Origin: Streptomyces zinciresistens K42
GTDB lineage: Bacteria; Actinomycetota; Actinomycetes; Streptomycetales; Streptomycetaceae
Length of the DNA stretch: 64,000 nt
Assembly (NCBI RefSeq): GCF_000225525.1
Contig: NZ_AGBF01000012.1
Coordinates: 21,286-85,285, forward strand
Direction of reading: 5' to 3'
Position numbers and translations under genes: made by a program. The notes beneath the pieces were generated by a model, which ran no database searches, was not told the DNA's origin, and was given only the letters and a program-made list of their open reading frames with translations. Below, piece by piece: positions 16,279 to 25,421 of the stretch (positions are counted from its first letter, which is position 1; each line of letters starts with the position of its first letter).

Positions 16279-17051
16279 GTACGGCCGCCCAGCCTTCGGC
16301 CTGTCCGGGCGACCGCGGCACGGGCACCTGTGTGCCCGCGATCGACGAAGTGGTCCAGGCCCTGGTCCTGGACTTCGATGGCACCCTGGCCGACACCCGG
16401 CGCGGGCACGAGGACGCGCTGCGCGCAGCCCTTCAGCCGTACGGCGTTGCTCTGGACCCCGACTGGTACGGCCGGCACATCGGCCTGTCCATCCACGACC
16501 TCCTGGCAGTGCTGCCCGGCGGCCGGGATCTGCCCCACAGCGAGATCATCCAGCACAGCCGCACCCACCTGCTGGCCACGGTGCACACCATCACGCCGAT
16601 CCCATGCGTCGTGGAGCTCCTGCAGCAGGCACGCCGTGCCGGCCTTCCCTGCGCCGTGGCGTCGGGCGCCACCCGGCTGCTCGTCGCCCCGGGACTCGAC
16701 GCCCTGGGTCTGAAGGACGCGTTCGCGGCCGTCGTCGCACGCGAGGACGTCACCCGCGGCAAGCCGGACCCAGAGCTGTTCCTCACCGCCGCCCGCCGCC
16801 TGGGCGTCACGCCGGAGCGCTGCCTCGCGGTCGACGACGCTCCCGACGGCATCGACTCCGCCCGGGCAGCGGGCATGCAGGTGCTCACGGTGATCGACGG
16901 CCACCTGACCCCCATTGGCAACGCGGCTGCGGAATACGTCCCCTCGCCCGCCGGGGCGCAGGTACCGCGCGAAAGCACACAGCCCGGCGGCTCCGGTCCG
17001 GCCGCCGCCGCGGGCACCGCGGCGCCCCGGCTCGCAGACCCCACCCGATGA
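16275..17051 (+). CDS. HAD-family phosphatase 1
   Basis: A protein of 258 residues. The HAD motifs are LDFDGTLADT (nucleophile Asp), a VASGATRLL-type motif II, Lys in GKPDPELF and AVDDAPDGIDSARAAGM (motif IV), with a cap of the phosphoglycolate-phosphatase/beta-phosphoglucomutase type. It would dephosphorylate a sugar or nucleotide phosphate. It sits after two kinase-like genes, so phosphorylated intermediates are probable in this pathway. The C-terminal 30 residues are low-complexity Ala/Pro/Gly. Confidence 0.82.
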   Translation: MSTAAQPSACPGDRGTGTCVPAIDEVVQALVLDFDGTLADTRRGHEDALRAALQPYGVALDPDWYGRHIGLSIHDLLAVLPGGRDLPHSEIIQHSRTHLLATVHTITPIPCVVELLQQARRAGLPCAVASGATRLLVAPGLDALGLKDAFAAVVAREDVTRGKPDPELFLTAARRLGVTPERCLAVDDAPDGIDSARAAGMQVLTVIDGHLTPIGNAAAEYVPSPAGAQVPRESTQPGGSGPAAAAGTAAPRLADPTR

Positions 17052-17082
17052 CGGCGCAATGCCGTCGACCCCGAGGAGCACG

Positions 17083-18048
17083 ATGCCCGTCCTGAACTCG
17101 ACCAAGAATTTGCACGTCATCGAACCGCCGACCGCGCGACGGGAAGGCGTCGGCGTCTTCGAGTACACCGACCACTACACCGTCTTCCACTACGGCCGGA
17201 TGCCGGATGCGATCCCCGGCAAGGGCGAGGCGATCTGCCGCATGGCCGTCTTCAACTTCCGCTTGCTGGAGGATGCCGGCGTACGGACGCACTTCCGCCG
17301 GTTCATCGCCCCGAACCGGATCGAGTTCACCCTGGCGCGCCTCCCGGACCCCACCGCCCGTCCCCTCACTCCGGCGTCCGGCAACTACCTGCTCCCCCTC
17401 CAGGTCCTCTTCCGCAACGAGCTCCCGCCGGGCAGCTCCGTCCACCGGCGGCTGGCCGTCGGCGACCTGACCCCGGCCGATGTCGGACTCGACACGGTCC
17501 CCCCGGTCGGCGAGAAGCTGAAGCGGCCGCTCATCGAGTACGCAACGACCCGGGACGACGTGAACCGGTTCCTCACCGCGGCCGAGGCCCAGCACCTCGC
17601 CGGCCTGGACGACGAGCAGTTCCAGGCCCTGCGCGAGGTCACCCTCACGATCAACACGGTGCTGACCGGGCACGCGGACAAGGTCGGGCTGAGCCACTGC
17701 GACGGCAAGGCCGAGTACCTGATGTCGAGCGATCAGGAGCTGGTGCTCGCCGACAGCCCCGGCACACCGGACGAGAGCCGCCTGATGCTGGACGGCGTGC
17801 ACTGTGGCAAGCAGGTCCTGCGGGACTGGTACGTGGGCTCCGGGAACGAGATCCCCACCAGCAAACTGATCGCCGACGGCGTGCCCCGCAGCCAGTGGCC
17901 GCGGCCCGCCTCGCTCCCGCCCGACTTCCTGCCGGTGATGACGGACCTGTACCGGTCCCTGAGCGAGACCTGGACCGGCGAGCAGCACTGGCATGGGCCG
18001 GATCTACCTGCCGCGGCCCGGGCCGTCGCCGACGTCATCGGCCGGTGA
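17083..18048 (+). CDS. PurC (SAICAR synthetase)-like ligase
   Basis: A protein of 321 residues behind a GAGGA site. It shows a diverged SAICAR-synthetase pattern: VGVFEYTD at the ATP strand, IPGKGEAICRM (residues 44-49 being IPGKGE), CDGKAEYLMS in place of DTKFEFG, and LADSPGTPDESR (TPDESR 228-233) in place of LADEVLTPDSSR. The usual TDRISAFD segment is shortened to HYGRMPD. PurC activates the carboxylate of an aminoimidazole ribotide and joins it to aspartate. Here it could amidate the 7-carboxylate of CDG or its ribotide; this is inference. Confidence 0.8.
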   Translation: MPVLNSTKNLHVIEPPTARREGVGVFEYTDHYTVFHYGRMPDAIPGKGEAICRMAVFNFRLLEDAGVRTHFRRFIAPNRIEFTLARLPDPTARPLTPASGNYLLPLQVLFRNELPPGSSVHRRLAVGDLTPADVGLDTVPPVGEKLKRPLIEYATTRDDVNRFLTAAEAQHLAGLDDEQFQALREVTLTINTVLTGHADKVGLSHCDGKAEYLMSSDQELVLADSPGTPDESRLMLDGVHCGKQVLRDWYVGSGNEIPTSKLIADGVPRSQWPRPASLPPDFLPVMTDLYRSLSETWTGEQHWHGPDLPAAARAVADVIGR

Positions 18049-18139
18049 CGGTGCATCACGACGGCTGGCAGTCGGGCATGCTCGCCTCGGCGCGGGCCGG
18101 GGCGAGCAGCGTGACGGAACCCACGAGAACGGTGATCAC

Positions 18140-18802
18140 ATGGGTCGCTTGACCGAGGACCCGGCCTTTCGGGCGACGACGTTCGTGGTCATCGACTTCG
18201 AGACGACGACCCCCACCGGCTACCCGGCCCAGCCCATCGAGGTCGCGGCCCTCGCTCTGCGCTGCCTGGACGGCGTCTGGCGGGAGACCGGCCGCAGTAC
18301 GTCCCTGATCCGGCCGCCGGCGTTCGCCCCGGTGACCCCGGCGGACACCGCTCAAACCGGCTTGACCGCCGAGCAGCTCGAGGCGGCCCCCGCCCCGGCC
18401 GAGGCGCTGGGGGCACTGGACCGGCGGCTCACGGCCGGCACCCCGTACCTGCTGGTGGCCCAGCACGCGGCCACCGAGGCCGGCATCATCCACCACCAGG
18501 CGGAGCACTGCCCGACGCTGGCCCGTACCGACTTCCTCGACACGATCCCGCTGGCCAAGCGCCTCATCCCGAACCTGCCGAACTACAAACTCGACACGCT
18601 GCTGGCGCACTTCGGCATCCCGCAGCCGCCGGACCGGCACCGGGCCTTGGCCGACGTCGAGGTCACCGCGAAGGTCTTCCTCCGGCTCATCAGCGCCGCG
18701 GACGAAGACCCTCGGCTCGGCGGCCTTGCGGCCCTGGTCAAGGTCGCTGGTCGCACCGCCAAGCACAACCTGCCCGTCCAGAGCGGGCTGTTCGACATGT
18801 AA
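18140..18802 (+). CDS. DEDDh 3'-5' exonuclease-domain protein
   Basis: A protein of 220 residues. The exonuclease motifs are VIDFETT (Asp-Glu), a middle Asp region (TDFLDTIPLAKRL) and HRALADVEVT (His and Asp), as in DNA polymerase III epsilon and RNase T. It is complete and has no polymerase or helicase partner. Its role in a biosynthetic operon is unclear; it could clean up nucleic acids that have taken up the modified nucleotide, but this is speculative. Confidence 0.82.
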   Translation: MGRLTEDPAFRATTFVVIDFETTTPTGYPAQPIEVAALALRCLDGVWRETGRSTSLIRPPAFAPVTPADTAQTGLTAEQLEAAPAPAEALGALDRRLTAGTPYLLVAQHAATEAGIIHHQAEHCPTLARTDFLDTIPLAKRLIPNLPNYKLDTLLAHFGIPQPPDRHRALADVEVTAKVFLRLISAADEDPRLGGLAALVKVAGRTAKHNLPVQSGLFDM

Positions 18803-18851
18803 CCCACCTACAGAACGCCGAACCCGTGCACGACCACACGGAGATTGGACG

Positions 18852-19505
18852 GTGCCCATCATGACGATCACGGAAGAGCCGCACAGCGACGATGTCCACG
18901 AGGTCCCGCTCTGGTTCGATCCGCTGTGCCCCTGGGCCTGGATCACCTCGCGCTGGCTCCTGGAGGTCGAGCAGGTCCGACCGGTGCGCGCCGACTGGCG
19001 GATCATGTCGCTCGCCTACCTCAACCTCGACCAGCGCGAGGGCAAGGGCCTCAGCGACGACTACCGGAAGCTGATGGAAAGGGCCTGGGGGTCGGTGCGC
19101 GTCTGCGCCGCCGCCGCCGAGCACGCCGGCCGCCCTGCGCTGGGCCCGCTGTACACCGCCATCGGCACCCGGCTGCACAACCAGCGGCGCCGCGAGGATC
19201 CCACCGTGATCACCGAAGCCCTGGCGGAGGCCGGTCTGCCAGCTTCGCTGGCCGCGGCGGCCACCAGCGCCCAGTTCGACCAGCTCATCAAGGACTCGCA
19301 CCACGAGGCGTTCGACGAGGTCGGACTCGACGTCGGGACCCCCGTCCTGCGGATCGCCGGTACGACCCTGTTCGGCCCCGTGGTCACCCCGGCCCCCCGC
19401 GGCGAAGCCGCCGGACGGCTCTGGGACGGCCTGCTCGCCGTGGCCGCGACGGACGGCTTCTTCGAACTCAAGCGGACCCGGGACCGCAAGCCGTCCTTCG
19501 ACTGA
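18852..19505 (+). CDS. DsbA-family protein of the mycothiol-dependent reductase type
   Basis: A protein of 217 residues; the GTG at 18852 follows a GGAG site. WFDPLCPWAWITSRWLLEV is the active-site segment of the actinobacterial Rv2466c-like group (thioredoxin fold with helical insertion). The active site reads CPWA rather than CPWC, so only one cysteine is present; a monothiol mechanism with mycothiol is implied. It may reduce or conjugate an intermediate, or protect against the product. There is no signal peptide. Confidence 0.8.
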   Translation: MPIMTITEEPHSDDVHEVPLWFDPLCPWAWITSRWLLEVEQVRPVRADWRIMSLAYLNLDQREGKGLSDDYRKLMERAWGSVRVCAAAAEHAGRPALGPLYTAIGTRLHNQRRREDPTVITEALAEAGLPASLAAAATSAQFDQLIKDSHHEAFDEVGLDVGTPVLRIAGTTLFGPVVTPAPRGEAAGRLWDGLLAVAATDGFFELKRTRDRKPSFD

Positions 19506-19605
19506 TCCGGCACCCCCGGCGCGGCCTGCGCGCAGTACGGCTGAAGCCACCGACGCCACAGCCAACCGGCCGGCCCGGGACCAACACCGAATCGAGGACA
19601 CCACG

Positions 19606-20439
19606 TTGACGCAGGACGCCCTGACCGGCTGGGACGACGAGACCACCGCCGAGGCCTACGCCACGTTCGCCCGCACCTTCCCCATGTACAGCGCCTCCAG
19701 CCGCGACCTCGCCGCCCGTGCCCGCCTCACCGACAGCCACATGATCGTTGACCTGTGCGGCGGCACCGGGGCGACAGCTGAAGCCATCCTCGCCCTGGCG
19801 CCGCCCGCCGCCCAGGTCATCTCCCTCGACAGCGCTCCGGCCATGCAGCGCATTGGCCGCCGCACCCTGAACGATCCACGCCTGTCCTGGGTCTCCGCCC
19901 CCGCCGAGGACCTGGCTGAGCACGCCCCCGCCCACGGCGTCGACGCCGTCGTGTGCAACTCGGCCATCTGGAAGACGGACGTGGCTGCCGTGTTCACCGC
20001 GGTCCGCCGCGTTCTGCGTCCCGGCGGCCGATTCGTGTTCAATATCGGCGGCGGATTCGCCGGAGTCACCCACCCGGACGCACAAACCCGACCCGCCAAG
20101 CCCTCGCTCGGCTCGCTGATCGAGCAGATCGCCGCCCGCGACTACGGCACGCCCCCGGCGCCGGCGAGCGCCGCCCGACTGCCGCTCACGGCCGTCACCG
20201 GCCATCTGGCTGCAGCCGGGCTGACGCTGGTGGAAACGGACGTCACGGCCCAGCACACCACCATGGCCGAGCGTAGGGCCTGGCTGTCCATCCCGGTCTT
20301 CGCCCGCCCCGAACGCGGCTTCTCCTACGAACAGCAGATGGCAATCCTGGATGAGGCGTATGCCCAGACTCATCCCGACGACGTCACGATCACGAGCTGG
20401 CTCGTCGTCGTCGCTCAACTCGACGGAGCCCAGGCGTGA
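19606..20439 (+). CDS. Class I SAM-dependent methyltransferase
   Basis: A protein of 277 residues from a TTG preceded by CGAGGA. Motif I is VDLCGGTGATAEAI and the acidic strand is VISLDSAPAM; RRVLRPGGRFVFNIGGG is the usual post-motif. The C-terminal half is an extra helical segment typical of UbiE-like small-molecule methyltransferases. It ends the first plus-strand operon, ahead of a convergent Nudix gene. Confidence 0.8.
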   Translation: MTQDALTGWDDETTAEAYATFARTFPMYSASSRDLAARARLTDSHMIVDLCGGTGATAEAILALAPPAAQVISLDSAPAMQRIGRRTLNDPRLSWVSAPAEDLAEHAPAHGVDAVVCNSAIWKTDVAAVFTAVRRVLRPGGRFVFNIGGGFAGVTHPDAQTRPAKPSLGSLIEQIAARDYGTPPAPASAARLPLTAVTGHLAAAGLTLVETDVTAQHTTMAERRAWLSIPVFARPERGFSYEQQMAILDEAYAQTHPDDVTITSWLVVVAQLDGAQA

Positions 20440-20531
20440 TCGGAGGGCGTCGGACCGAGCCCGCCGGGTCCCGGCCGGTGCGCGGCACGATCCAGTGCGG
20501 CGGCTGGCCCGAATCGTACGGTTCTGCGGGG

Positions 20532-21092
20532 TCAGCCCGCGTGGGCCGGCCTGATGACTGCCCGGGCGATGCGGTGGCCGACGAGCCGTTCGGCATCCCT
20601 GAGTGGATACCAGGCGGCGCCGGTCACCTCCGCTTCCTGGATCTGGCCCACGTCCGCGTGGTCCGTCGTGAAGGCGAACCCGATGTCGAGGTGGTAGTGG
20701 TCCGGCTCCCCCTTTTCCGGGCGGGCCGGCACGCGCCCGTACTCCACATACGCGGGGACCGGATCCGCCAGGAACACTGCCGCAGCATCGAGGCCGGTCT
20801 CTTCGGAGAGCTCGCGCACAGCGGCGTCGATCAGCGTGGTGTCGGTCGGCTCGAGATGGCCTCCGGGCTGCAAAGTGATCCCGTAGGCGCGGTGCTCGAT
20901 CAGCAGGATCTCGCAGCCGCCACGCACCAGCAACGCGCCCACCGTCACGTGCATTGGGAAGCTCCGCCGCGAGGCGAAGCCCTCACCGCTGGAGAGCATC
21001 TGCACGGGCCGGGACAGCAGCTCGGCCTCATCCGGGTAGCGCTCAAGGTACGCGGCCAGGGCGTCCGAGATGGCGGCATCACTGATCGCCAC
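20532..21092 (-). CDS. Nudix hydrolase
   Basis: A protein of 186 residues from GTG 21092, which follows GGAGG at six bases. The Nudix box is GGHLEPTDTTLIDAAVRELS continuing EETGLD, fitting GX5EX7REUXEEXGU. Nudix enzymes cleave nucleoside diphosphates linked to other groups, or sanitise modified nucleotides. A second Nudix domain is fused to a methyltransferase at 24211, so pyrophosphate cleavage seems to matter in this pathway. It is transcribed opposite to its neighbours. Confidence 0.85.
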   Translation of the reverse strand: MAISDAAISDALAAYLERYPDEAELLSRPVQMLSSGEGFASRRSFPMHVTVGALLVRGGCEILLIEHRAYGITLQPGGHLEPTDTTLIDAAVRELSEETGLDAAAVFLADPVPAYVEYGRVPARPEKGEPDHYHLDIGFAFTTDHADVGQIQEAEVTGAAWYPLRDAERLVGHRIARAVIRPAHAG

Positions 21093-21457
21093 GGGCCACC
21101 TCCGATTCGGTCCGGGAACGCTCCCGGTCACCGACCGCTCGGATACGGGCATCGAGCACGTGCACAGTCAGCTCCAGCGAAGGTTCGTGGCGTACGGGGA
21201 GGTTCGCACTCTACAACTCGAGTGCGAGCCGGTGCGGCCCAACGCGCCCATCCCCAGCTCGCGAGCACCATCGTCGGCGATTCGGCCAACCACCCACATT
21301 CACACACCTGTTGCGCGGGCTGGATCCATGCATCGTCCACGCGCCGCCACCCGCTCTATCTCGGGATTTCAGGACCGACCGAAACACATGTGTTCGATAT
21401 CCCGGCCGGGTCGTTGAGCCTCACGACAACGCAGGACGACCGTCAAGGGGGACCACG
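21093..21457. promoter_or_regulatory. Divergent intergenic region between Nudix and ABC-exporter genes
   Basis: About 365 bases without a convincing gene. It must carry the promoters of both divergent genes. No clear -35/-10 pair or palindrome was recognised. An AGGGGG ribosome site at 21445-21450 marks the TTG start of the exporter. Confidence 0.4.
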
Positions 21458-23347
21458 TTGACCTCGGCCGCTACGAACGAACACCACGCCACTGCGCCTC
21501 CTCCGCCACCACCGGCAGAGATCACCTATAGCGGGCAGTACTCCGTCAATCCGCTCGCCGAGGTGTCCTTCCGGCGGATGTGCGGGCAGATCCCGGCCGT
21601 TCTGCGCCGGATTGCCCGGCTGTCGTGGCGGACCGACCGGCGGGCCGTGCAGTTGCTGCTCGGCTGCCAGGTGGTCACGGGCATCTCGGCCGCAGTGCTG
21701 CTGACCGCCACCGCCCGCGCCATGAGGCCAGTTCTCGGCGACGGCTCCGCCGGCGACCGGCTGCACGGAGCTGTCCCGGCACTGGTGGTGGTTGCGCTCG
21801 CTGCCGCGCTGGGCCGCGGCGCGGCGGCGGTGGCCACGTACGCGGAGCGGCGGATCACCCCGCGGCTGACGACGGAGACGGACAGCGCCCTGGTCGAGGC
21901 CGTGTGCCGGGTGGAGGCGTCCGCGTACGCGGAGGAGGGGTTCTCCGACCGGCACGAGGCGGCCGAGATGGGGGTGATCCGCACCCAGGTCATGGTCGCC
22001 GATGCACAGCGGTTCCTGTCCGCGCTGATCCGAATGGTCACCGCCGGCGGGGTGCTGTCGGTGCTGAACCCGCTGATGCTGCCGCTGCTCCTGCTCGCGG
22101 TGCTGCCGGCCGGTGTCGGGGCGGTCCTGACCGCCCGGGTCGACTACGAGATCCACTACGCCAACATCGCCGACCGTAACGTGCGCGGGATGATGCGCTG
22201 GTGGGCGACCACGTCGAAGTACGGAGACGAGGTCCGCGCCAACTCGATGACCGACTACCTCGTCTACTGGTACCGGGCCCTGTCCGACCGGTGCGACCGG
22301 CGCACCCTGGCCGCCGCGCCGCGGACCCTGCGGATCGCTCTGATCTCCGCCGTGGCGGGCGGCGTGTTCCTCGTCGCGACCTGGGGAGCGCTGGCGTGGC
22401 TGGCGGTCTCAGGTCGGATCGAACTGGCGGTCGCGGCCACGGCCGTCATCGCCGTGCAGACCACGCTCGCCGCGCTCTCCCAGGTCGTCATCAACGGCGC
22501 TGCGGTCTTTCACACCAGCCTCTACCTGAGCGACATGCAGGCCTTCCTCGACGACGCCGCGGCCCGCACCCCCAAGCGCGGCCCAGACAGGCCCGGCGAC
22601 ATGGTCGAGCAGATCCGGCTCGAGGAGGTCTCCTACCAGTACCCGGGCAAGGACAAGCCCGCCGTCGACGGTGTCTCCCTCACCCTGGAGCGCGGTCAAA
22701 TCCTCGCGATCGTCGGCGCGAACGGCTCAGGCAAGTCCACGCTCACCCGCCTGCTCACCGGCATCTACCTGGCGGACAAGGGCAAGGTCACCTGGAACGG
22801 TGCCGACCTGGCCAAGGTGGACCCCGCCAGCGTGTGGGCGCAGACCGGGCTGGTGCCACAGATCTTCGCCCAGTGGCCGATGCCGCTCCGGGAGAACGTC
22901 ACCCTCGGTCAGCCCCGCACCTACGACGACGGCCCCGTCTGGGAGGCGATCGACGCAGTGGGCCTGCGCGAAGCCATCGACGACCTGCCCGCGGGCTTGG
23001 ACACCCTGCTGTCCCGCGAGGTCTTCGGGGGTTCGGAGCTGTCCGGCGGGCAGTGGCAGCGCATCGCGTGTTCCCGGGCCCTGTACCGCCTGCCGGGTCT
23101 GCTGATCCTGGACGAGCCGACTTCCCAGATGGACCCGCGCGGTGAGCACCAGATCTTCGAGCAGATCAAGGCCATCGCCGCAGGCCGGATCACCATCGTG
23201 GTCACCCACCGCCTGGAGAACACCAAGATCGCCGATCACATCATCGTGATGGAGCACGGCCGGATCACCGAACAGGGCCGGTACGACGACCTCGTCCACG
23301 CCGGCGGAACCTTCGCCGAGCTCCTTCAACTTTCCCAGGACCGCTGA
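21458..23347 (+). CDS. ABC exporter, fused membrane and ATPase domains
   Basis: A protein of about 629 residues starting at TTG. The N-terminal half has transmembrane helices (for example VQLLLGCQVVTGISAAVLLT and GGVLSVLNPLMLPLLLLAVL). The C-terminal ATPase has Walker A GANGSGKST, signature ELSGGQWQR, Walker B LLILDEPTSQMD and the H-loop VTHR. A half-transporter of this type works as a homodimer to export small molecules. In this setting it is the likely exporter or self-protection pump for the product. Confidence 0.9.
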   Translation: MTSAATNEHHATAPPPPPPAEITYSGQYSVNPLAEVSFRRMCGQIPAVLRRIARLSWRTDRRAVQLLLGCQVVTGISAAVLLTATARAMRPVLGDGSAGDRLHGAVPALVVVALAAALGRGAAAVATYAERRITPRLTTETDSALVEAVCRVEASAYAEEGFSDRHEAAEMGVIRTQVMVADAQRFLSALIRMVTAGGVLSVLNPLMLPLLLLAVLPAGVGAVLTARVDYEIHYANIADRNVRGMMRWWATTSKYGDEVRANSMTDYLVYWYRALSDRCDRRTLAAAPRTLRIALISAVAGGVFLVATWGALAWLAVSGRIELAVAATAVIAVQTTLAALSQVVINGAAVFHTSLYLSDMQAFLDDAAARTPKRGPDRPGDMVEQIRLEEVSYQYPGKDKPAVDGVSLTLERGQILAIVGANGSGKSTLTRLLTGIYLADKGKVTWNGADLAKVDPASVWAQTGLVPQIFAQWPMPLRENVTLGQPRTYDDGPVWEAIDAVGLREAIDDLPAGLDTLLSREVFGGSELSGGQWQRIACSRALYRLPGLLILDEPTSQMDPRGEHQIFEQIKAIAAGRITIVVTHRLENTKIADHIIVMEHGRITEQGRYDDLVHAGGTFAELLQLSQDR

Positions 23348-23416
23348 CCACTTGAGCCCGCCCGTCGTCCCGCCGCCGTGTGGCGGCGAGACGACAGCAT
23401 CGCCGAGGAGAAGCCT

Positions 23417-23593
23417 GTGCTCCCTTCCCTGATCCCCGCCGACGACCGCACTGGCCCGGTGCCCGCCCGCGTATCCGAACGCGGGGTAGGTGGCTCCAGG
23501 CAGACGAAACCCCTGCCCCCGGCGGTTCGACGCTGGGCGGAGCGGCACATCGGGTCCACGGCCGTGCCGACCGCCTGGGGAGGAGCAGCGTGA
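23417..23593 (+). CDS. Small hypothetical protein
   Basis: A 58-codon frame from GTG 23417 behind GAGGAGAAG, a good ribosome site, ending with GTGA overlap onto the next methyltransferase. It begins MLPSLIPADDRTGPVPARV. No family was recognised. The ribosome site and coupling argue that it is translated, perhaps as a coupling frame between exporter and methyltransferase. Confidence 0.45.
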   Translation: MLPSLIPADDRTGPVPARVSERGVGGSRQTKPLPPAVRRWAERHIGSTAVPTAWGGAA

Positions 23594-24180
23594 CCATCAC
23601 CGGGTCTACCGCGAGCGCCGCCTACTGGGAACCGCTCTGGGCCGAAGGGCGCCGGTACCGACCGTTGTCTGAGACCGAGTTGGGGCTTATGAACGATCAC
23701 CTTGGTCCTGGGCGTAGTCGTCCCGCTCTCGACATCGGCAGCGGTGACGGCACCCTGGCCCGGCACCTGCATCACGAGCTCGGATACCGCACGACCGGCA
23801 TCGACTGCTCCCCCAGCGCCCTCGCCCTCGCCGCCGCCCAAGACACCGGTACTGCCCCGGGGCCGGGCTGGCGGTGCTGGGACATCACCACCGGCGACCT
23901 GGCCGCCCTGCCCGATGCGGCCTACGCCATCGTCACCTGCCGCCTGGTCTACCGGTGGATGGACGACAAGGCCGCGTTCGTCGACCGCGTCCGCCGCCTC
24001 TTGGCGCCCGGCGGCACGTTCTGGGTCGTCACCGAGATTGCTGGCCGCCGTACGACCAGCGATCCCGCCCTCCAGCGGCTTGGGATCACGAGGGCGGACG
24101 CCGAGCTGCTCACGGCCGGTTGGTCCATCGTCCGCACCGCCGACCTCGACGTCCTGCGCTGCTACGCCCTGCGTCCCTGA
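23590..24180 (+). CDS. SAM-dependent methyltransferase
   Basis: A protein of 196 residues with motif I ALDIGSGDGTLARHL, the acidic TGIDCSPSA and the AYAIVTCRLVYRWMDD / RRLLAPGGTFWVVTE segments of class I methyltransferases. It is short and complete. It starts at GTG overlapping the preceding small frame and is followed by a methyltransferase-Nudix fusion. The target is unknown. Confidence 0.8.
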   Translation: MTITGSTASAAYWEPLWAEGRRYRPLSETELGLMNDHLGPGRSRPALDIGSGDGTLARHLHHELGYRTTGIDCSPSALALAAAQDTGTAPGPGWRCWDITTGDLAALPDAAYAIVTCRLVYRWMDDKAAFVDRVRRLLAPGGTFWVVTEIAGRRTTSDPALQRLGITRADAELLTAGWSIVRTADLDVLRCYALRP

Positions 24181-24210
24181 ACATCCCTTCTTGCTGCTGG
24201 AGAGCACTTC

Positions 24211-25371
24211 ATGTCGGACACCGACGCACAGAACATGGCCGCCTGGACGACGTACGGCGCTCACCAGCTCGCCCGGGCGGTCAAGCTGCCCGAGTTGGAC
24301 GGGTGGGACTGGGACGTCCCCGACGCCGGCCCCGGCATCGAGGTCTTCGGCGACGTGAGGGGGCTGCGCGTGCTCGACCTGGGCAGCGGGCTGGGCCGGC
24401 ACGCCGCCTACATGGCCGCCCTCGGCGCTCAGGTCACCGCCGTGGACTCCTCCCCCACCCAGCACGAGCGCGCCGCCGCCCGCTACCCGGCCACCCGGGG
24501 TCTGCGCCTGGAGTGCGCCGACGCGGCGGACCACCTGCGCGCCGCCGGTCCGTACGACTTGGTCTACTCCGTCAGCGGGCTCCCGTTCACCGACCCGCGA
24601 CAGCTGCTGGCCGCCCTGGCCAACGGCATCCGGCCCGGCGGCCGGCTGATCTTCTCGGCGCTGCACACCAACTCCGACGGCCGCGGACCCTCCAGCGAAG
24701 TGGCCTCGCGGCCCGAGGTGCTGCGGCTGCCCGGCACGACCGAGGACCACATTGTGCACATGTGGGTGCTCAGCCCGCAGTTGTGGGAAGACCTCCTCGG
24801 CGAGCACGGCTTCATCCTGGAGTCGGTCACGGCGATCGACTCCCCGCAGCCGGACAACTCGGTCTCCTACCGGCTGTACGCGGCCCGCCGCCCGGAGCGC
24901 GTGCCGAGCCGGCCCCGCAGCAGGTCGCTGCCGCCGCCGACCGCCGCGCTCGGGGTCGGGGTGATCGTCCAGGGTGCCGACGGTGTCCTTCTCGGCCGTC
25001 ACCGGCGCGGCACGTGGGAGCTGGCAGGCGGGTCCGTGGAGCCGGGCGAGTCCTTCGCCGAGGCGGCAGTCCGCGAACTCTACGAAGAGGCCGGTCTGCT
25101 GGCGGACCCAGGCGGTGCGCGGGTACTGGGCACCCTCCTTGACCAGGTGGGCGACATCGTTCCCGTGACGGTGCCCGTTCTGGTCACCACCTGGTCCGGC
25201 ACGCCGCAGCAGCGGGAGGAAGCCGTCGGGTCCTGGCGATTCTGGCCCCTTGCCGCGCTGCCGCAGCCGCTGTTCGTGCCCAGCGCCCAGTGCCTGACCG
25301 CCTGGAACCCCAGCCTCCCGCTCGATCACCCGCCCGCCCACGTCCAGCCGTACGCCTCCCGCGGTTGGTAG
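24211..25371 (+). CDS. Methyltransferase-Nudix fusion protein
   Basis: A protein of 386 residues in two domains. Residues 1-230 are a class I methyltransferase (LDLGSGLGRHAAYMAALGAQ, then AVDSSPTQHERA). After a basic linker (RPRSRSLPPPT), residues 245-375 form a Nudix domain with the full box GGSVEPGESFAEAAVRELYE continuing EAGLL. Fusion suggests that one product is both methylated and released from a nucleoside diphosphate, or that the domains act on successive intermediates. Confidence 0.85.
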   Translation: MSDTDAQNMAAWTTYGAHQLARAVKLPELDGWDWDVPDAGPGIEVFGDVRGLRVLDLGSGLGRHAAYMAALGAQVTAVDSSPTQHERAAARYPATRGLRLECADAADHLRAAGPYDLVYSVSGLPFTDPRQLLAALANGIRPGGRLIFSALHTNSDGRGPSSEVASRPEVLRLPGTTEDHIVHMWVLSPQLWEDLLGEHGFILESVTAIDSPQPDNSVSYRLYAARRPERVPSRPRSRSLPPPTAALGVGVIVQGADGVLLGRHRRGTWELAGGSVEPGESFAEAAVRELYEEAGLLADPGGARVLGTLLDQVGDIVPVTVPVLVTTWSGTPQQREEAVGSWRFWPLAALPQPLFVPSAQCLTAWNPSLPLDHPPAHVQPYASRGW

Positions 25372-25421
25372 CCCGGCGCGACCACCCTCCGCTACCGCGT
25401 TCGACAGAAAGGGTCTTATCC

